Positions 1-13,900 of a stretch of 64,000 nucleotides of DNA are shown here, piece by piece. Made by a program: the position numbers and the translations under genes. The notes under the pieces are model-generated. The model was given only the letters and a program-made list of their open reading frames with translations, searched no databases and was not told the origin of the DNA. This DNA comes from Lagopus muta (Eukaryota; Chordata; Aves; Galliformes; Phasianidae). Position 1 is the first letter of the stretch; every line of letters starts with the position of its first letter. The DNA lies in assembly GCF_023343835.1 (NCBI RefSeq), contig NC_064444.1:9787219-9851218 (forward strand). The letters are read 5' to 3'.

Positions 1-1954
1 CTTCGATGCAAACAATCTGGCAGCATGATGACTACAGTACACAGCAAAGGTGGAGTGCATTTAAAATGTTTATAAATGCTATGAAATTAGCATCTTTCAA
101 AGCTTCATTTTCCTTGATGAAATGAATTCTGATCACAAAAGCACTTGAGAAGAAATGAGTGAGTAGTACTTACTTAATGTAACTATGACTCTTGCTCATT
201 ATGCATTTTGCTACAATCCTTTCTATGCTCTTACAGACTTTGAATCTTCCGCCTCTGGAAAACACACTATGAAACCAATTTGCAACTGAAAACAAAAAAG
301 TAATTTCAAAGTCATTCCTTCACATTACATTTCTGTAAAGCAAAAGTCTTAATGCTTATTTTTTTAAAGCACTCCCACAGGAAGTCCTAGAGGAAGATTC
401 AGGGCACATACAGTCCATTAAAAAACATCTCTGACACTTCAATGTGAACTGTTCACTGCAAAAGCCTGCAAAAACACCCCACTTCAAGTCCACCCCAGCT
501 TTACAAGCTGAAGTTACCAGTTAATAACTTCAGGCAAGTTGAATTCCTACAGCATTAAACAGCATCAGAGCACTTGGATACTTACAGAGGAACAGCTGAG
601 ATAACTTCTTTGTTAATTTCTGTATGTAGCATTCCAGTTTGTTACTGCCTCATCAGAGGGCCAAAACAGAGCTCCTAAAAGGGCGGGGGGAAGCCTGGCC
701 CACGCTATTTCATGGCACCATCCTACCACCAGCAGGGCCAAACTATCAGACCATAACCAGCTGTGACTGCACCAGGTCATTCCTGCTTCAGTAATATCCA
801 CCTTCTTTCAGGTAAATATCTTGCTTGCTTCTAATTGCACTCTAAATTAAAAAAAAAAAACACAAAAAGGCACCAGTTTAAAGCAGTATACAATTCACAC
901 AGTGTCAGCTTTGAAACTGGCACTGTCCTACTTCAGTTCTTAACAGAAAGTAAAAGCAAACCCCTATAACTGACTAGAAAAACAAGTTTCAAAAAGCTGC
1001 ACCTAGATAGCAGATTTACAAGAAACCTTGTGAAGTAGATTTTATTACAAAATAAAGAATCCAATCCCGACAGTTACCAAGTGCTCAGTGCTTCCTATTG
1101 CAGCTAGCTGTGAAGTCTCAGAAACCTTCAGAGCACAACCAAAGAGGTGTAATCACAAAAGTCCCTGAAATCAGAAGGGAGGAGAGGAAAAAGGGTAGGA
1201 AGACAGCAAGCGATTCTTCAACCTTTGCTACATCCCTTTGAAAAGAGTAACATATGACAACTGAAAAATATTGTTGCAAATGGGGTTCAATGCATTTCAC
1301 TTGTACTGAACATTGCTGATCTCTTACTACAAAGCCATAGCAGACAGGAATGTTCTGCATACTCTATACAGAAACTTTGGTTCTAGTGGATGTTTCAAGA
1401 GCTATATGGCCATCAAAACATTTCTGAAGGGAGCAAAGGAAGCAAGCTACTTCTAGAAATAGGGAACAACAAAGGATTTTATTTCCTCTCAAACATTTTA
1501 ATGATATTATTAAATTTTAGTTAAATAATGATGCCTAAAAGGACAATGTTATTTCTCGACTGGTACTCACAGTCACAACTGGTGCCTGCTCCAAGTTCCA
1601 ACAGTGTTAATTCCTGTAAGACCACTTGAAAAAGTAAAGAAATACCAACTCCCTGAATGGAAAGTAAATAAAGCACAGAAGAAATAAACAGTGGAGATGC
1701 CTCCCAACTACAGTGACATATTCTTGCTCTCTGAGCCCCTGACATCACATACTGGCCTACTTCTGCCCCCACTGGAGTTTCAGGAATAGCAACAAAGAAA
1801 AACTTGTCCCATTTAGTCCTGTGCTGTACTCCTGGGGATTAAAGCACACCAGTTTTGATGGACAATCTGAGAGCAGAAACCACCTAAAATCAAAGTGCAC
1901 AGTCATATAAACAATGAAATTACAAAGTTTACAGGGTCAAAACAAAAGCTTCTA
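1..1954 (-). other. LRP3 3' UTR and downstream flank
   Basis: The sequence after the LRP3 stop has no coding exon I recognise. Minus-strand AATAAA hexamers (TTTATT on the plus strand) occur at 1478-1483 and 1041-1046, about 470 and 910 nt beyond the stop. Either could end the transcript; the true cleavage site is not visible from sequence alone. Confidence 0.6.
1478..1483 (-). terminator. Candidate LRP3 polyadenylation signal (proximal AATAAA)
   Basis: Canonical AATAAA on the minus strand about 470 nt after the LRP3 stop codon. A second copy lies at 1041-1046. The choice between them is undetermined. Confidence 0.35.
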
Positions 1955-4900
1955 CTAGCAAACAAGTAAAGACTCATCATCACTTGTACTGATTTCAGAG
2001 AGGGGAGCAGAGGACTCTAACATTGGCACTTCCACGGAATGGCAACAAGCCGCATGAATACCCAAAGGCTCCTCCCGATGGGAGCCAGGGCAACATTGGC
2101 TTTGTCCATCCACTTGGATATGAACATTCAAGGGGCTATCTGAATAAGCAGACTCCCACTTTAAGGGTAACCTACATGGCTCTTCACTTGGTGGATGACT
2201 TCTACTTAAATTATTGCCCTCTAGGACAGTCCTCCTGGGTGCTGACCCTCCATGGATCGCTTCTGTGACACTTTCAGACAAAGGATCTCTGAAAGACTTT
2301 CCTGAATCCACTTTATTGGGCTGCTTGAGCTCGCTGCCCGAGGTCTCAGCACCTACAGATTTATCAGTGTGTCCAGACTCAGGCTCTGCTTGCGCAGCAG
2401 TGCAAGTGTTCTCTAAGACATTCGAAGGCAATGGCTCTGTGATTTCAGTCTCCGGCTGCAAGGTGCTACATCCAGCTTCTTGCAGGTCACTGGCGTGGGC
2501 GTCTGCCTCTAAACTAGGTCCTTCAGGTGAAGGCGGAGAACTCCTGACAGTCCCATCAGCGCGGTTGATGATTCCATCACCCAACGTCGTCTGCGAAGTG
2601 CGGGCAGGTGTCAGGAGCGGGATCTGTCCTCTCACCCGAGGTCTGTGGAAGAGTCTGTTCCAGAGTCGGCCAAGGCGTCGCCGAGACGAGCTTCGTCGTG
2701 ACGAGTGACGTCTCATCTGCCTCCTCATGGCTGTTCGGATGTTCTGCAGCACGGAGGCCTGTCACACAGAGGCACCAATTTAGCACACACTCAAAAGACT
2801 TCTCCCATAGCTCATTCACTAAGATCTCCATTTTAAGAGAATCCTCCTCATTAAACTTGTACTTTCTAATGAACTACTAAGAATGTCAAAGCTAGCTCTG
2901 TCTCTACCAAAACATTCTCCATTGAAACGTTTCCTTAATGAATTTAATTTCTTCTTGTTTGCCCAGCAAGATGCTTCCCACTTGCTATCATATCACCACC
3001 AAAGAACAGGCTACAGACCACCAAGTCCTCTGCCAACAGAAATAGCAGAGGATTCTCAAACCCTGGTAACAGTGGAGAAAGGCAAACATAGTACTGCTGC
3101 ACCTGAGTAACAAGCTTCGAGTGCTTTATCACACTTGGAACTGCATCACAGTGGGATAATTTTAACAGTTTGTGAGAGACTTTTGAGAACTCAACAGTAA
3201 AACATCAATATGACTTAATGGCTTCCCAGTGTAATGTATTTGTAAATAAAAATTAATTCTAGAGTTTCCCAAAAATACTGTTAGAGACCTACTTTCTTAT
3301 CACCTCAGACATTCACAGTTTCAGCTTGGAAAGCTCCTTTTCTTTTTTTTTAATTTACTTTCTCTATCTCTGTTCATTCTGTCTTGACATACAGTAAAAC
3401 AGCATGTTTTTCTCACTGCTGATCCCTAGCAAATATATTTAATGTGTTCAAATCTACCCACAGCACCAAGATACATGACTACGATTCTACAGCTCAAAGT
3501 AAAACATACATATTTCAGTAAGAGCATTTCCATACAGTTAGCAGAGCTTCTCTGCTACTGACAGAACACAGTCCCAGATCAGTTCTATCTTATAGCAGTC
3601 TGCCTGCTACTAGGTTCGTCAGCACTCATGTCACCATACTTGTGATGCATTGTACACAGGGAAGTCTTCAACTGGGGGGATCAGTCCTTGTGCAATCAGC
3701 TGCCCATAGGAAGGTGGAGCTTCCCGACGCACAAATTCTGCCTCAAGTCGTGTCATCTGGGTCTCAAATGCTCTGGGAACAGAACCACAGTAGGAAAAAA
3801 AACAGAAGAGAAGTTACAGTCAGTTTGTCCTGCCTCCTCTCACTTTAACGCACAGACACAGAGCAGAGGGCTTCAAACTAGCAGCAAAAAGGCAAATCTT
3901 TACCAGGGCTCTGTGCAAAACCTTATCAGGATGCTAAAATTAATAAAAGGAACAATAGTAACAGTGAATCAAATCACAAAACCCAGTCTGAGTTTGGACT
4001 CCGTAGTAACTGCACATTTTCCAATAGGCCAACTTACATCAATAAAGGCATTAATTTGTTCTGCTTATTTTTGGAAAATACAGCATGAAGCACTGCAACA
4101 AGCACACATCATGGACAGGCTTGGTGCATACAAGAGACAGGCACCAGGAAGTCCCTTCTGACTCTCTCCAAAAGGGCACAACCACAGTCGCACAAACATA
4201 CAAAGCACAGGCAAAGAAAGGAAATTTCTCAAAATAGTTTTGATATTTGTTAGATTCAGGTCTGGCAGGCTACACAAGAAATGTGTATTTTCCACAGATC
4301 ATAGAAGAGTTGACATTTCCCCTACTTCTGAAAATCTCAACTACTCTTCTCTAAGCCTAATGCAGTGAGTACTACTTAACATATTTCACAGTATTTTCTG
4401 AATTCTTTGTTAAACAATTTACTTTTTTCCTCCTTTAATCAAATACGCAGTCAGTTACTAAAGAATCATAAAACCAAGATGTTTCTATATACCTGTATTC
4501 TCTAGTCCTCAGGGAATATAATTTAAATGCACAACCCAGCGCTATCACCAGCAGCAGGCCACACACGAGACTCCCGATCAGAGCAGCTGTGATGACCTTC
4601 CTGGGAACAATCACCAGGCAGTTGTGCTCATCGCTTCCATCCTGGCAGTCTTCTTGACCATCACAGCGCCAAGTCTCAAAGATACACAGATTTGTCCCAC
4701 AATGGAAATTCCCTGGCTGGCAAGTAAAGCAGTTTTTTTCATCTGAGCCATCTGGGCAGTTCTTTTGGTTATTACAGCGGTCAAGTATTGAGTAGCAAAG
4801 CCCACTGTTTCCTTCACATGGATATTCATTCTTCTGGCAAGCTGGACAGTTCTCCTCATCTTTGCCATTTGGACAGTGCCACCAGCCATCACAATGTTGC

Positions 4901-7900
4901 TTATCCGTGAAACACTCCTCATCACTTCCACAGGGGTGTTCCCAAGGAAGACAATAGCCTTTCACCTGGTAGGTTGCATTGAATCCATGGCCAGTGCTCT
5001 TTGAGCGAGCATGATACGAGACTGTGAGCTGGCCCTTTGATGACTCCACGCTCACCGGATGCCTATTGTTGTGAAACGAAAATGTTTGCAGTAATTTATC
5101 GCCTCTCTCTTCAATGCCATCATACACCTTTACGTAGTCATTGTAGCCTAACTGCAAATCAAGCTGCAACAGAACATGTCGATTATCTTGTGTATCCACA
5201 TACCACGTGCAACGAAGGTCTGATTTGCTGTGATCAGCACGGAATAAGTCTGGGGAAGCAAAAGATCCATAAAAATTACCCAGCCTTTTGCCACAGGAAA
5301 GATCAGGACAGTTATCTTCATCTGAACCATCGCTGCAGTCTTTAACTGAATTACACCTCAGCTCGTTCATCAAGCACTTGGTGGAGCGGGCTACACTGCA
5401 CTGGAACGTTCCTGAGGGACAGATGCTGGACGGAGGCTCTGTTGGAGGAACAGTGCAGTTTCTCTCATCTGAGTTATCCCCACACTCATCCATGGAATTA
5501 CATTTCCAAGTACTGGGAATACACTTTCCATTTGCACAATGGAATTCATCTGACTGGCATGCAGCCTGGCCGATCTTTCCTGTGAAAGAGGACAAGCAGA
5601 AAAAAGTCAGTATCAAAACTTTTGTAACCATCCAATGTCACATTTTAATGTCTACCCTCTCTGTGTGTCACAAGTCAATAGGTCAGGTCAGTATACTTCA
5701 AGAAAACCAGTAAGAAGCTAACTGGAAAAAGTATCAGTGTTACCACGCTAACACTTAATAACCAAGACTGGTCCCAAGACTCTCATCAACAAATAATACT
5801 CCTGTCTTCAAGTTTTACTAGAGTGCTTAAGCAAAGCCAACAAAATTGCAAGGTTTTACCTCTAATATAAGAAAGGCGAAATCCCTGAGACTGTCCTGAG
5901 CTTGATGCATCTGAGTGAAAAAATATCCAAACATGATCCCTTGCAGAGATGAAGGATGGAGGTATGGAAGATCCGCATACTTTGTACTCCTCTCTCTTGG
6001 AAGATGGGCCAATCATCAACCAATCTACTGCACATTTCTGAGATTCTTCTAAATCAAAGTTCTTAAAACTGTTAAGAACAAAAGAAAACACAAGTAACAA
6101 AAGATATTCATCTGGAACAGTTAAACAGTGAAAAAACAGAATGTAGCAGTTGAGTTTCTGCACAAGCAGTGCTGACATAAAGAGATCACATTCAAAGATA
6201 ATGAAACATCTCCAGTATCTTGCATACACATAAACATTGCATTCAAATTCTCCCAATTTGGAAAAGCACTCATCTCACTGGCATAAACAGTATGCCAAGC
6301 AGCTCCAAAATCTGAAAGAATGCATCTCTTATTCAGAGCCTGTAGGCAAAACTACTTCCTAAAACACAGATCTGAGTAAAAGAAAAAATAGCAAAGAACA
6401 TTATGTGGAAGCATAAAAAATGATTTCAACAATCTTTTCCTACCTTAGAAGCTATTAAAAGATGGCATGAGATTAGAAGCTATTGTATCAGAGTAAGAAC
6501 AATAGGAAGCAATACAAAGAACCCTAAGGGGACAAAGAAGCAAGACAAAAATCAGTTTTTCAAGCCAGGGATAAGCAGGGAGAGGACAAGATGAGAACAG
6601 CAAGAAAGGAAATGGAACATGAAGTCTCTCTAACTGTATGATTATTTAGTTCAAAGAATAACACATTCCCTTTCTGGGAACGCAAATGCAGAGCAAACGA
6701 GCTTATAACCTTTCACCGTCAAACATCCAGCTCTCGTGCTGACCCAGGGCCAATGGCTATTCCATAGCATCTTACCCAGTGCAAAGAGGTGTTCCAACAG
6801 CTGCTGAACACTGAACACAGCCAAATAATACTCCCTAAACTGGAGCTCAGAACCACACTGGGTGTTTGTTCACGCTCTGATGAAACACATTGCATTTGCT
6901 TTCAGTAATCTGCAGTAAGGGAGAAGCTTACTGTGAAAGGGCACACTGTCCAAGACACTTAGAACTGTACTGTGTTCTTCTTTACATACCTCAGCTACAC
7001 ACAATTAACTTGGTAACAGTCACTGCATACTCCACACAAACACCTGAACAGAAAAGTCAGAGAGACTGAAAAGCTGCTATGAAGTCGGAATCTCCTTCCT
7101 CAAAGGACTTCTCAGAAACACAGAGGAAGAACTATCTGAAAAAGATAAATGGAAGATAATTTTCTGACACCATGGTGTACTTACAAAAGGCTGTAAAAGC
7201 CTGCCAGATCTTGCCCTTTGAAGGTGAAAGGGAAAGAGCAGCAACTTTGTAAACCAGCCAATTCATTTTAGAGCAGTTCAAGCCTACGCACACCCCAGAG
7301 TGCTGCCAAATGTACTGACTTGAAACATTTTTTTGCAGTTTTCATGAAGAGAATGAAAAATAAGAGCCACCAGGATGTTAAATTAAAATGGAAATTAAAA
7401 CGTGATCAGCAACTTGTTGGACACAAATATGCCCCCCTCCTCTTTTCTAATTCTTTTTCTCCTATTATGTTCCACATATCATTCCAGCTAGGAAGAATTC
7501 TTCCACAGTACCCACTTCTTTCCTATGTAAGCAATCTCATCAAGCTTTAAAAAACAGCTTATTTTGCAAGGGAGTCTTAAGTGAATCTGAAGTCAAAATA
7601 AAAAACCTCAAGTATCAACCAGGCAAAGAATTTCTGTCCCAGGTGTTCTACAAAAACTTCCTAATGACCAAGTGTACAAAGAGGCACTACAGCACGAAAA
7701 GGAGTTACATGAAGCAGCTATGAAACTGCCAGCACCCACGGAAAGTCTGCTGTGAGAGATCTGAGATGGCACTACTGAGCTTCCACATTGGTTTCACTTT
7801 CTTTTTCTTAGCTACCGGGCACCATGAAGAGTTTCTATCATCTACTTGGAAAATTATTTGTAGAGTTTTCTTGTCACAAAGAATTTTTACGGTAATCATT

Positions 7901-10900
7901 GGAAGTAACTATTTGCCCAGCAACATTTGTAACAAAAGGGAACAGTCACTAAACCCAGTAATGGAAGCTCAGAACTTGGGAGTGGAGGAGGGGGAAATAA
8001 CCAGAAAAACCCTTGCTTGTGTGAAACAATGAGATCATTTACTACATCTTTTAACTCACTTCTATGGAGATTTCAGATGTACCAAGAACAGTCTTACAGA
8101 GCTGAGCAATTTGTTCTCCTACCCTGCCAGCTCCCAGCACTGCAGCCAAGTCTCAAAGCTCACACATTTTCCCCACTGCACTCACGCTTGGTTCACAAAC
8201 TCTTCTGCAAATGAGCAAGCTACCCTGTATTTGTAGATAATTATCAATAATTACCTCTATTTGCATATTCAGAATGTTATACTGCTAATAAAGAGCAAAG
8301 AGGAGATACGAATGAAGAAGAAAGTTTAGTCCCACCTTTTAAAGCAAAAACATACAGACGTAACTGATTTTCCTGAGTACTGGCTGTGGATCTGAGATTC
8401 AGAACAGAGTCCCACATTCTCCATCCAGAAGCACAAGTGTTAGGCACAAAGCCATCCAAGCACCCGAGCGGTGAGGCGGGATATATATGAAGGTAGCACG
8501 TTTAGCAGCCTCCCTGACAACACCAGCACACAATGCCTCGCTGCCATGCATGAGCTACTGAAACAACTGCCTCACTATTCAGTAAAGGGAGATAAAGAAC
8601 ACTGTCAAGAACAAACTCCCTGTTTTCTCAGAAGCAAGAAGCACCTCAACCACATGCTGGCACCTGAAAGTTTGAAACACACCGAATAAACACAAGTTCT
8701 CTGAAATATAAGTGTTCTAGTTTTGATGTGAAGTTTTATATACAGTAAATGCCACAGCAATTATAAAATTCCTTCAGAGGGCAAAAGCAAAGTCAAAACA
8801 ATTACATTCCATTTCATGCAGAGTATAACTGAAACACATTTTGCTTCGATTAAGGCACTGTATAACAACTCTCCACAAGCACCCTTTTACATTACACTGT
8901 TATCAATGGAAGCAAATTTTGTCCCATCTATATTGATAGTGACTTCACTTAAGACCAAAAATATCATGTATTTGAATGGACTGTCAATCAATCTCAAACA
9001 AAAAAAAAATTACAACAAAATATGAAACAACACATATGCATACATATGCATGTAGAAATACAGAAAACTGGTTTTCACTTTACAATCCATTTGCAACGAG
9101 GTTTTGTGCAAAAAGCTTCTGCCACATTGATCTGACATTAAATAGCCTACTGATTTATTTAACCTAGGAGTTCTGAATAGGGCATTCAACTTCTGCTGCT
9201 TCACTTCTTTCATCACCTGTAATTAGATCTAGTGTTGCTGTTGTAGTCTTCTGAAGAATAATTTAATTCTGCTACCCACAAAATAGAGCATGGGGACATT
9301 TGCTCATTCACTTCAACTTCCTCAAACAGGAATACAACTTTTTGTGCCAGAAGGATCAGCCCAGCAGCTGAGTGATTGATGGTATAGAGCGTAAGTAAGG
9401 GAGAACATCCCTTCTGCTGCTAATTCCTTTTAAAATAATAACAGTAATAGCATACAGAAGTACAATAATAGTCTATCAGGCACTGGGAGCATTCAAATCC
9501 CAAGTTCAGAACAATTCAGTGGGAACAGACAAATGTGGCACAGTCTGCTTCTACGGAACACTGCAGAAAGAAAAGGTAAAATCATCTCATTTTTCTTTAA
9601 AGGTACATTACTGGAAACAGGTTACCTCCCACACTGAGCAGGACTCTGGGAACTTGCAAGGAATTACAGGACAGGTTGTGATCAGATCTAGCTTTTAACA
9701 TTACTCAAATGAAACAACAGTAACTTACAACAACATTCACCTATTAACTGTTAAGTGTTTGTGAACTTCTGGATAGAACTTCACTAAACCAACTTGCCAT
9801 AAATACTCATTTACACTCTGTAACTAAGATAAAAAGCAGACTACCTGCAAAACTTATCCATAGCAGATATTTTTGGCATCTGCACCAGAGAGCAGTAGCT
9901 ACTAGGAAAAAAAAAGTACTTGTATAAATAATGTGGGGAATTCCTTACAACCTCTACATAGTTGAAGCACAAGCAAATACAGATTAAAGCTGGGAAAAGC
10001 ATTCTTAACTGTAAAAAGATAAACATGGGATGACCATGAATATGAACAAGAATGGTTAAATGCTTCAGACCCAGCAGTTGTAAAACCTGAATGAAAGTAA
10101 GAATTTAAAAAATGTCCAACTTGGCCCTCCAAAGTCATTAAATTTGGAGAATAAATATCATGGGTAAATTAGGAGAGTACAGTCCCAAAATAAATCAGAG
10201 AGGCCAATTAAGCAAGAGAAGTTACTTCTATTTGCCAGCCTCTCACAGCAAGTGCAGACTGCAAACAACTGATGACTGAATTGGCTCATTAAAAGCTTTT
10301 GTTTACCCACTGGAGCACAAGGACCTGAAGTCAGGAAAGCTCTATTCTACTCCCCACTTCCAAGCACCAACCCTGCAACCTTAGGCAGGAGATATGGCTG
10401 GTTTTTCAAAAGCACAAGAAACTTAATTAAATACATGGCTATTATAAGTTTTTCCAATTGTCAAATTCTGAATCACCATGTTCAGCAAGTACAGTATCAA
10501 ACAGCCCCTTGAATTTGTCCATAAACACATGCCAGAAAGTCTTGACACAAACACGCCTCGGCTTTACTCAAAATCTCAATCTCAGCTGGCACCTTGGCAT
10601 TTTTTTTCCCAAACCAATGACACAGATCACTGAAGTGAAAGCTGGCGAGGCCTCCCCAGTTAATACAGAACGTGAGAAGGTCACTACGGAAATAATTTCT
10701 CAACGCTCGTATCTTGAATTCTGATCATGGAGAACATTTTACTCTCAGTCTCATTAATTCCTATAATAAAATGCAATTATTCATACTGTCCCCACATCAG
10801 GGCCAATTGCAACAATCAGATAACAGCAACTGATAAAGAATCTTAAAAAAAAAAAAAGATATTTTCATCAGATTGATGGAAACAAACAAATGCACCCTGT

Positions 10901-13900
10901 TAAGGATGGTGCAAAAAAGCAGTTAAAGGGTATGACATCCCTATTACAGGGCTTACACATGGTCTTCTATGAAAATAAGACCTAAACTGAGAGGAATTCA
11001 GACAAAAAAAAAAGTTTCCAAAACAATAACTTACTAATTATCTGAATATCAAGTGACACAACATAATCCTGGAAAACAGTGGCTACACGTGTTCCCAGGT
11101 CTCAACAGCACGATCCTATCAGAAATAAAAACTTGAGAGAAAGGATGGAAACGTGCAAAACTAATAAGCAAGAAAAACATACTTCTCATTCTTGTGAAGA
11201 TTCTCCCAGGGATTTCTAAAAAGTAAACTACAGAGCAAAACAGTGGAGACGTGAGGATATGAGACAATCAACACAACCATGAAAGGTAGATGCCAAAACC
11301 AAGCTTCTAAAGGACACATCCACAGGAGACAGCACACAACATCCACGTGTGGATCTGCGTACTGCTCTATTAAAAGCTGCTGAATAATGAGCTTATTAAA
11401 AAAATGACCACTGATTGCATGTTTTAGAAATCAAAACCACTTTCAGTTGCAATTTTATCCTTCAGTGACTCCTGCTGTATCCCAAATATGCTACTTATAT
11501 AACATCGCTGTCGTACCATCAATGAGAATCCAAGATCAAGGCAAATGTTTTCAGTATGACATAACACAAAGAAGGTGGTATCCTCTGTTTTGTGAACCTG
11601 TTAAAAACTAGATCTCACTCTAAGAATTATTTTTTATTTTCTTTGGAATATTTTCTATGCCCCCGTCAGCACACAGCTATGACAAGAAGCATTCCCCACT
11701 GTTAAGAAGAAAAAATGTTTTTATTTGAGCCCTGTTTTCCAGTTTCCTAGGCTGGCATGACAGGCAAAGTCAGCTGCTGCTTTTACTTCTTTGGCATTAA
11801 GACTGCTACAATACTCTAAAGAAATCCTCTGATGCTGTAACATTTTGTATTTCCTACACTGGAGTGAATCATTTCAAGGACATTTATAGTCAGAAACGTA
11901 GCACTACAACACGTCTGCTACCCACAAGGCAAACTACTCCCTAGGATGTAAACACACAGCTCCCATTGTTCACATGTGCAGAGGAGGGCAGGATATGGCT
12001 TTGTATCCAGTGGCAGAAAACAAACTCATCAGAAAGAAATCTTTCAAAACTATTGCTAATGCACACATTCAAGCTGTGTACACATTATTACTGGCTTCCT
12101 CACGTCACTTTCCTTCAATTCTTTACCCTCTATTAAATTCACACTTGCTAAAGAGATCCTAATTCTAACTAGGAGCTCTGAGACTTTTCAGAGCATAAAC
12201 TGCAGCACTATTCTCCAGAGCCAAGTCCTCTCTCCCATTTATATGCTTTCTCAGAGCTTCCAACAATCTCTGCTTTGAAACAAACTCTGCAAGTCCAGTA
12301 CAATTTAATGGGGTTGAAAAGCATGTTTCTATTTATGGTGCTTAAATGTTGGCAGGTATCTACTTCCTTACGTTTGATGAGTAGATCCTATTTTGAACTA
12401 GGAATGGTGGAGCCCTTCTATTATTCCATCTGTGGCAGATTTGTTTTTAATTGCTGAGCATCTGCAGCTGAAGAGGTTTGTAGTCCTTTTAAGCAGCTGA
12501 GCAAAGAATGAGCAGATGGCATCAAATAAAAAAAAGCACTAAAGAAAAAACAAACAAAAAACCTTTCCCAGGTTTGCTTTTTTCTTTTTTTAAACAAGCA
12601 GTTCCTGGTTTGAGAAGGATATTGCAATTATTCAAGAGAAATTAATCAAATTTACACTAGGCTAAAGCTCCTTAATAAACTATTTGTAATATACTTTAGT
12701 CTTTTCTGCACGGTATTATTACCTGAAATTGTGCAACAAATGCTAATTATTACTTAATTCTGTTAGAAATAAGTTATATAAAAAAGCATTTGTATTTTAG
12801 TTAACAAGTGTCAATAAGAAGTCATTATCTTCATCTGCTAACTAAGTATAGCATCATTCCAGGACATTACAGACAAAGCCATTTTTGCCCTAAGAAACCT
12901 AAGTATCCTACTGAGGCTGCTCCATGTTGTATAGCATTCATCTATTCCTACTTATAGGCAATAAAGAGAAAGGAAACTATTTAATTTGAGTAAATATATC
13001 ACTGCTTCCCACCTCATAATTTATCAGAGGTAGATGAAATCTCACAGGTATTATGAAGACAAAAATATCAACAGACTACAAATGACTTGAATATAAACAG
13101 ATGTCAGAGGTAACTTACAGAAACAAGATAGCAGAACATTTCTAAAATGGAGGTGCCCAACCTGCAACCCATGCTCCAGTATGACCAAGTTTGCTGTCCA
13201 TCTATTCAGCCACTTGGTAGCTCTGGCAAACAGTTCAACATTGTTATATCAGATCGCAACATACAGCTTCATTTCAGCAAAGCAACCAATTATCCCCACA
13301 GAATATCACAAACCATACCTAATTGTTATCATGTCTCCACGATCTCCTTGAATGTACCAGCTGCAGTTTACTGCTGGAGGATAGTTTCGTGGCCAGGAAG
13401 GGCTGTAGATGACGCCCCGTCTCTCTGTGTGCTGTTCGAGTTCTCCACTGCAAGCAACTGTTAATAAGAGGGAAAAAATATTGTTAATGCTTCACCTAAT
13501 CAGCAACTCACGTTAGCTACAAGAGCTTTCATCAATTTCTGGGGGTTGCAGACAGATGGGAGTCAACAGTTTCATCCTCTTATTGCTTTCTTCCCTGCCC
13601 AGTTTTTAATTAAGGCACCCACTTGAACTGCAGGTAAGCATAACCTGCATTTCAATGCAGGATCAATCAATAACCTTGTATGAATTTACCGAAGGCTACA
13701 ATCAATATCACTGCACAGATCTGCAAGAGAGGATGTAATGCAGAAATCCTCTTTACCAGCTGCCCAAAGCTGGCTGTGACTCTCACCAACTGGAAAAGAT
13801 CCATATTCAGTGCAAAGCACCCAGAAGCCCATTTTGCTATAACCTGTTCCTAGATACGTTCCTTCTCCTAACCGGATGACAGACCTGCAGAGTGTCATGG

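Noticed and set aside
2023-2708. Plus-strand open frames of 81 and 164 codons
   Set aside because: Antisense shadow of the last LRP3 exon, which is clearly coding on the minus strand.
5037-5713. Plus-strand open frames opposite the LDL-A modules
   Set aside because: Antisense to LRP3 exon 5; no domains.
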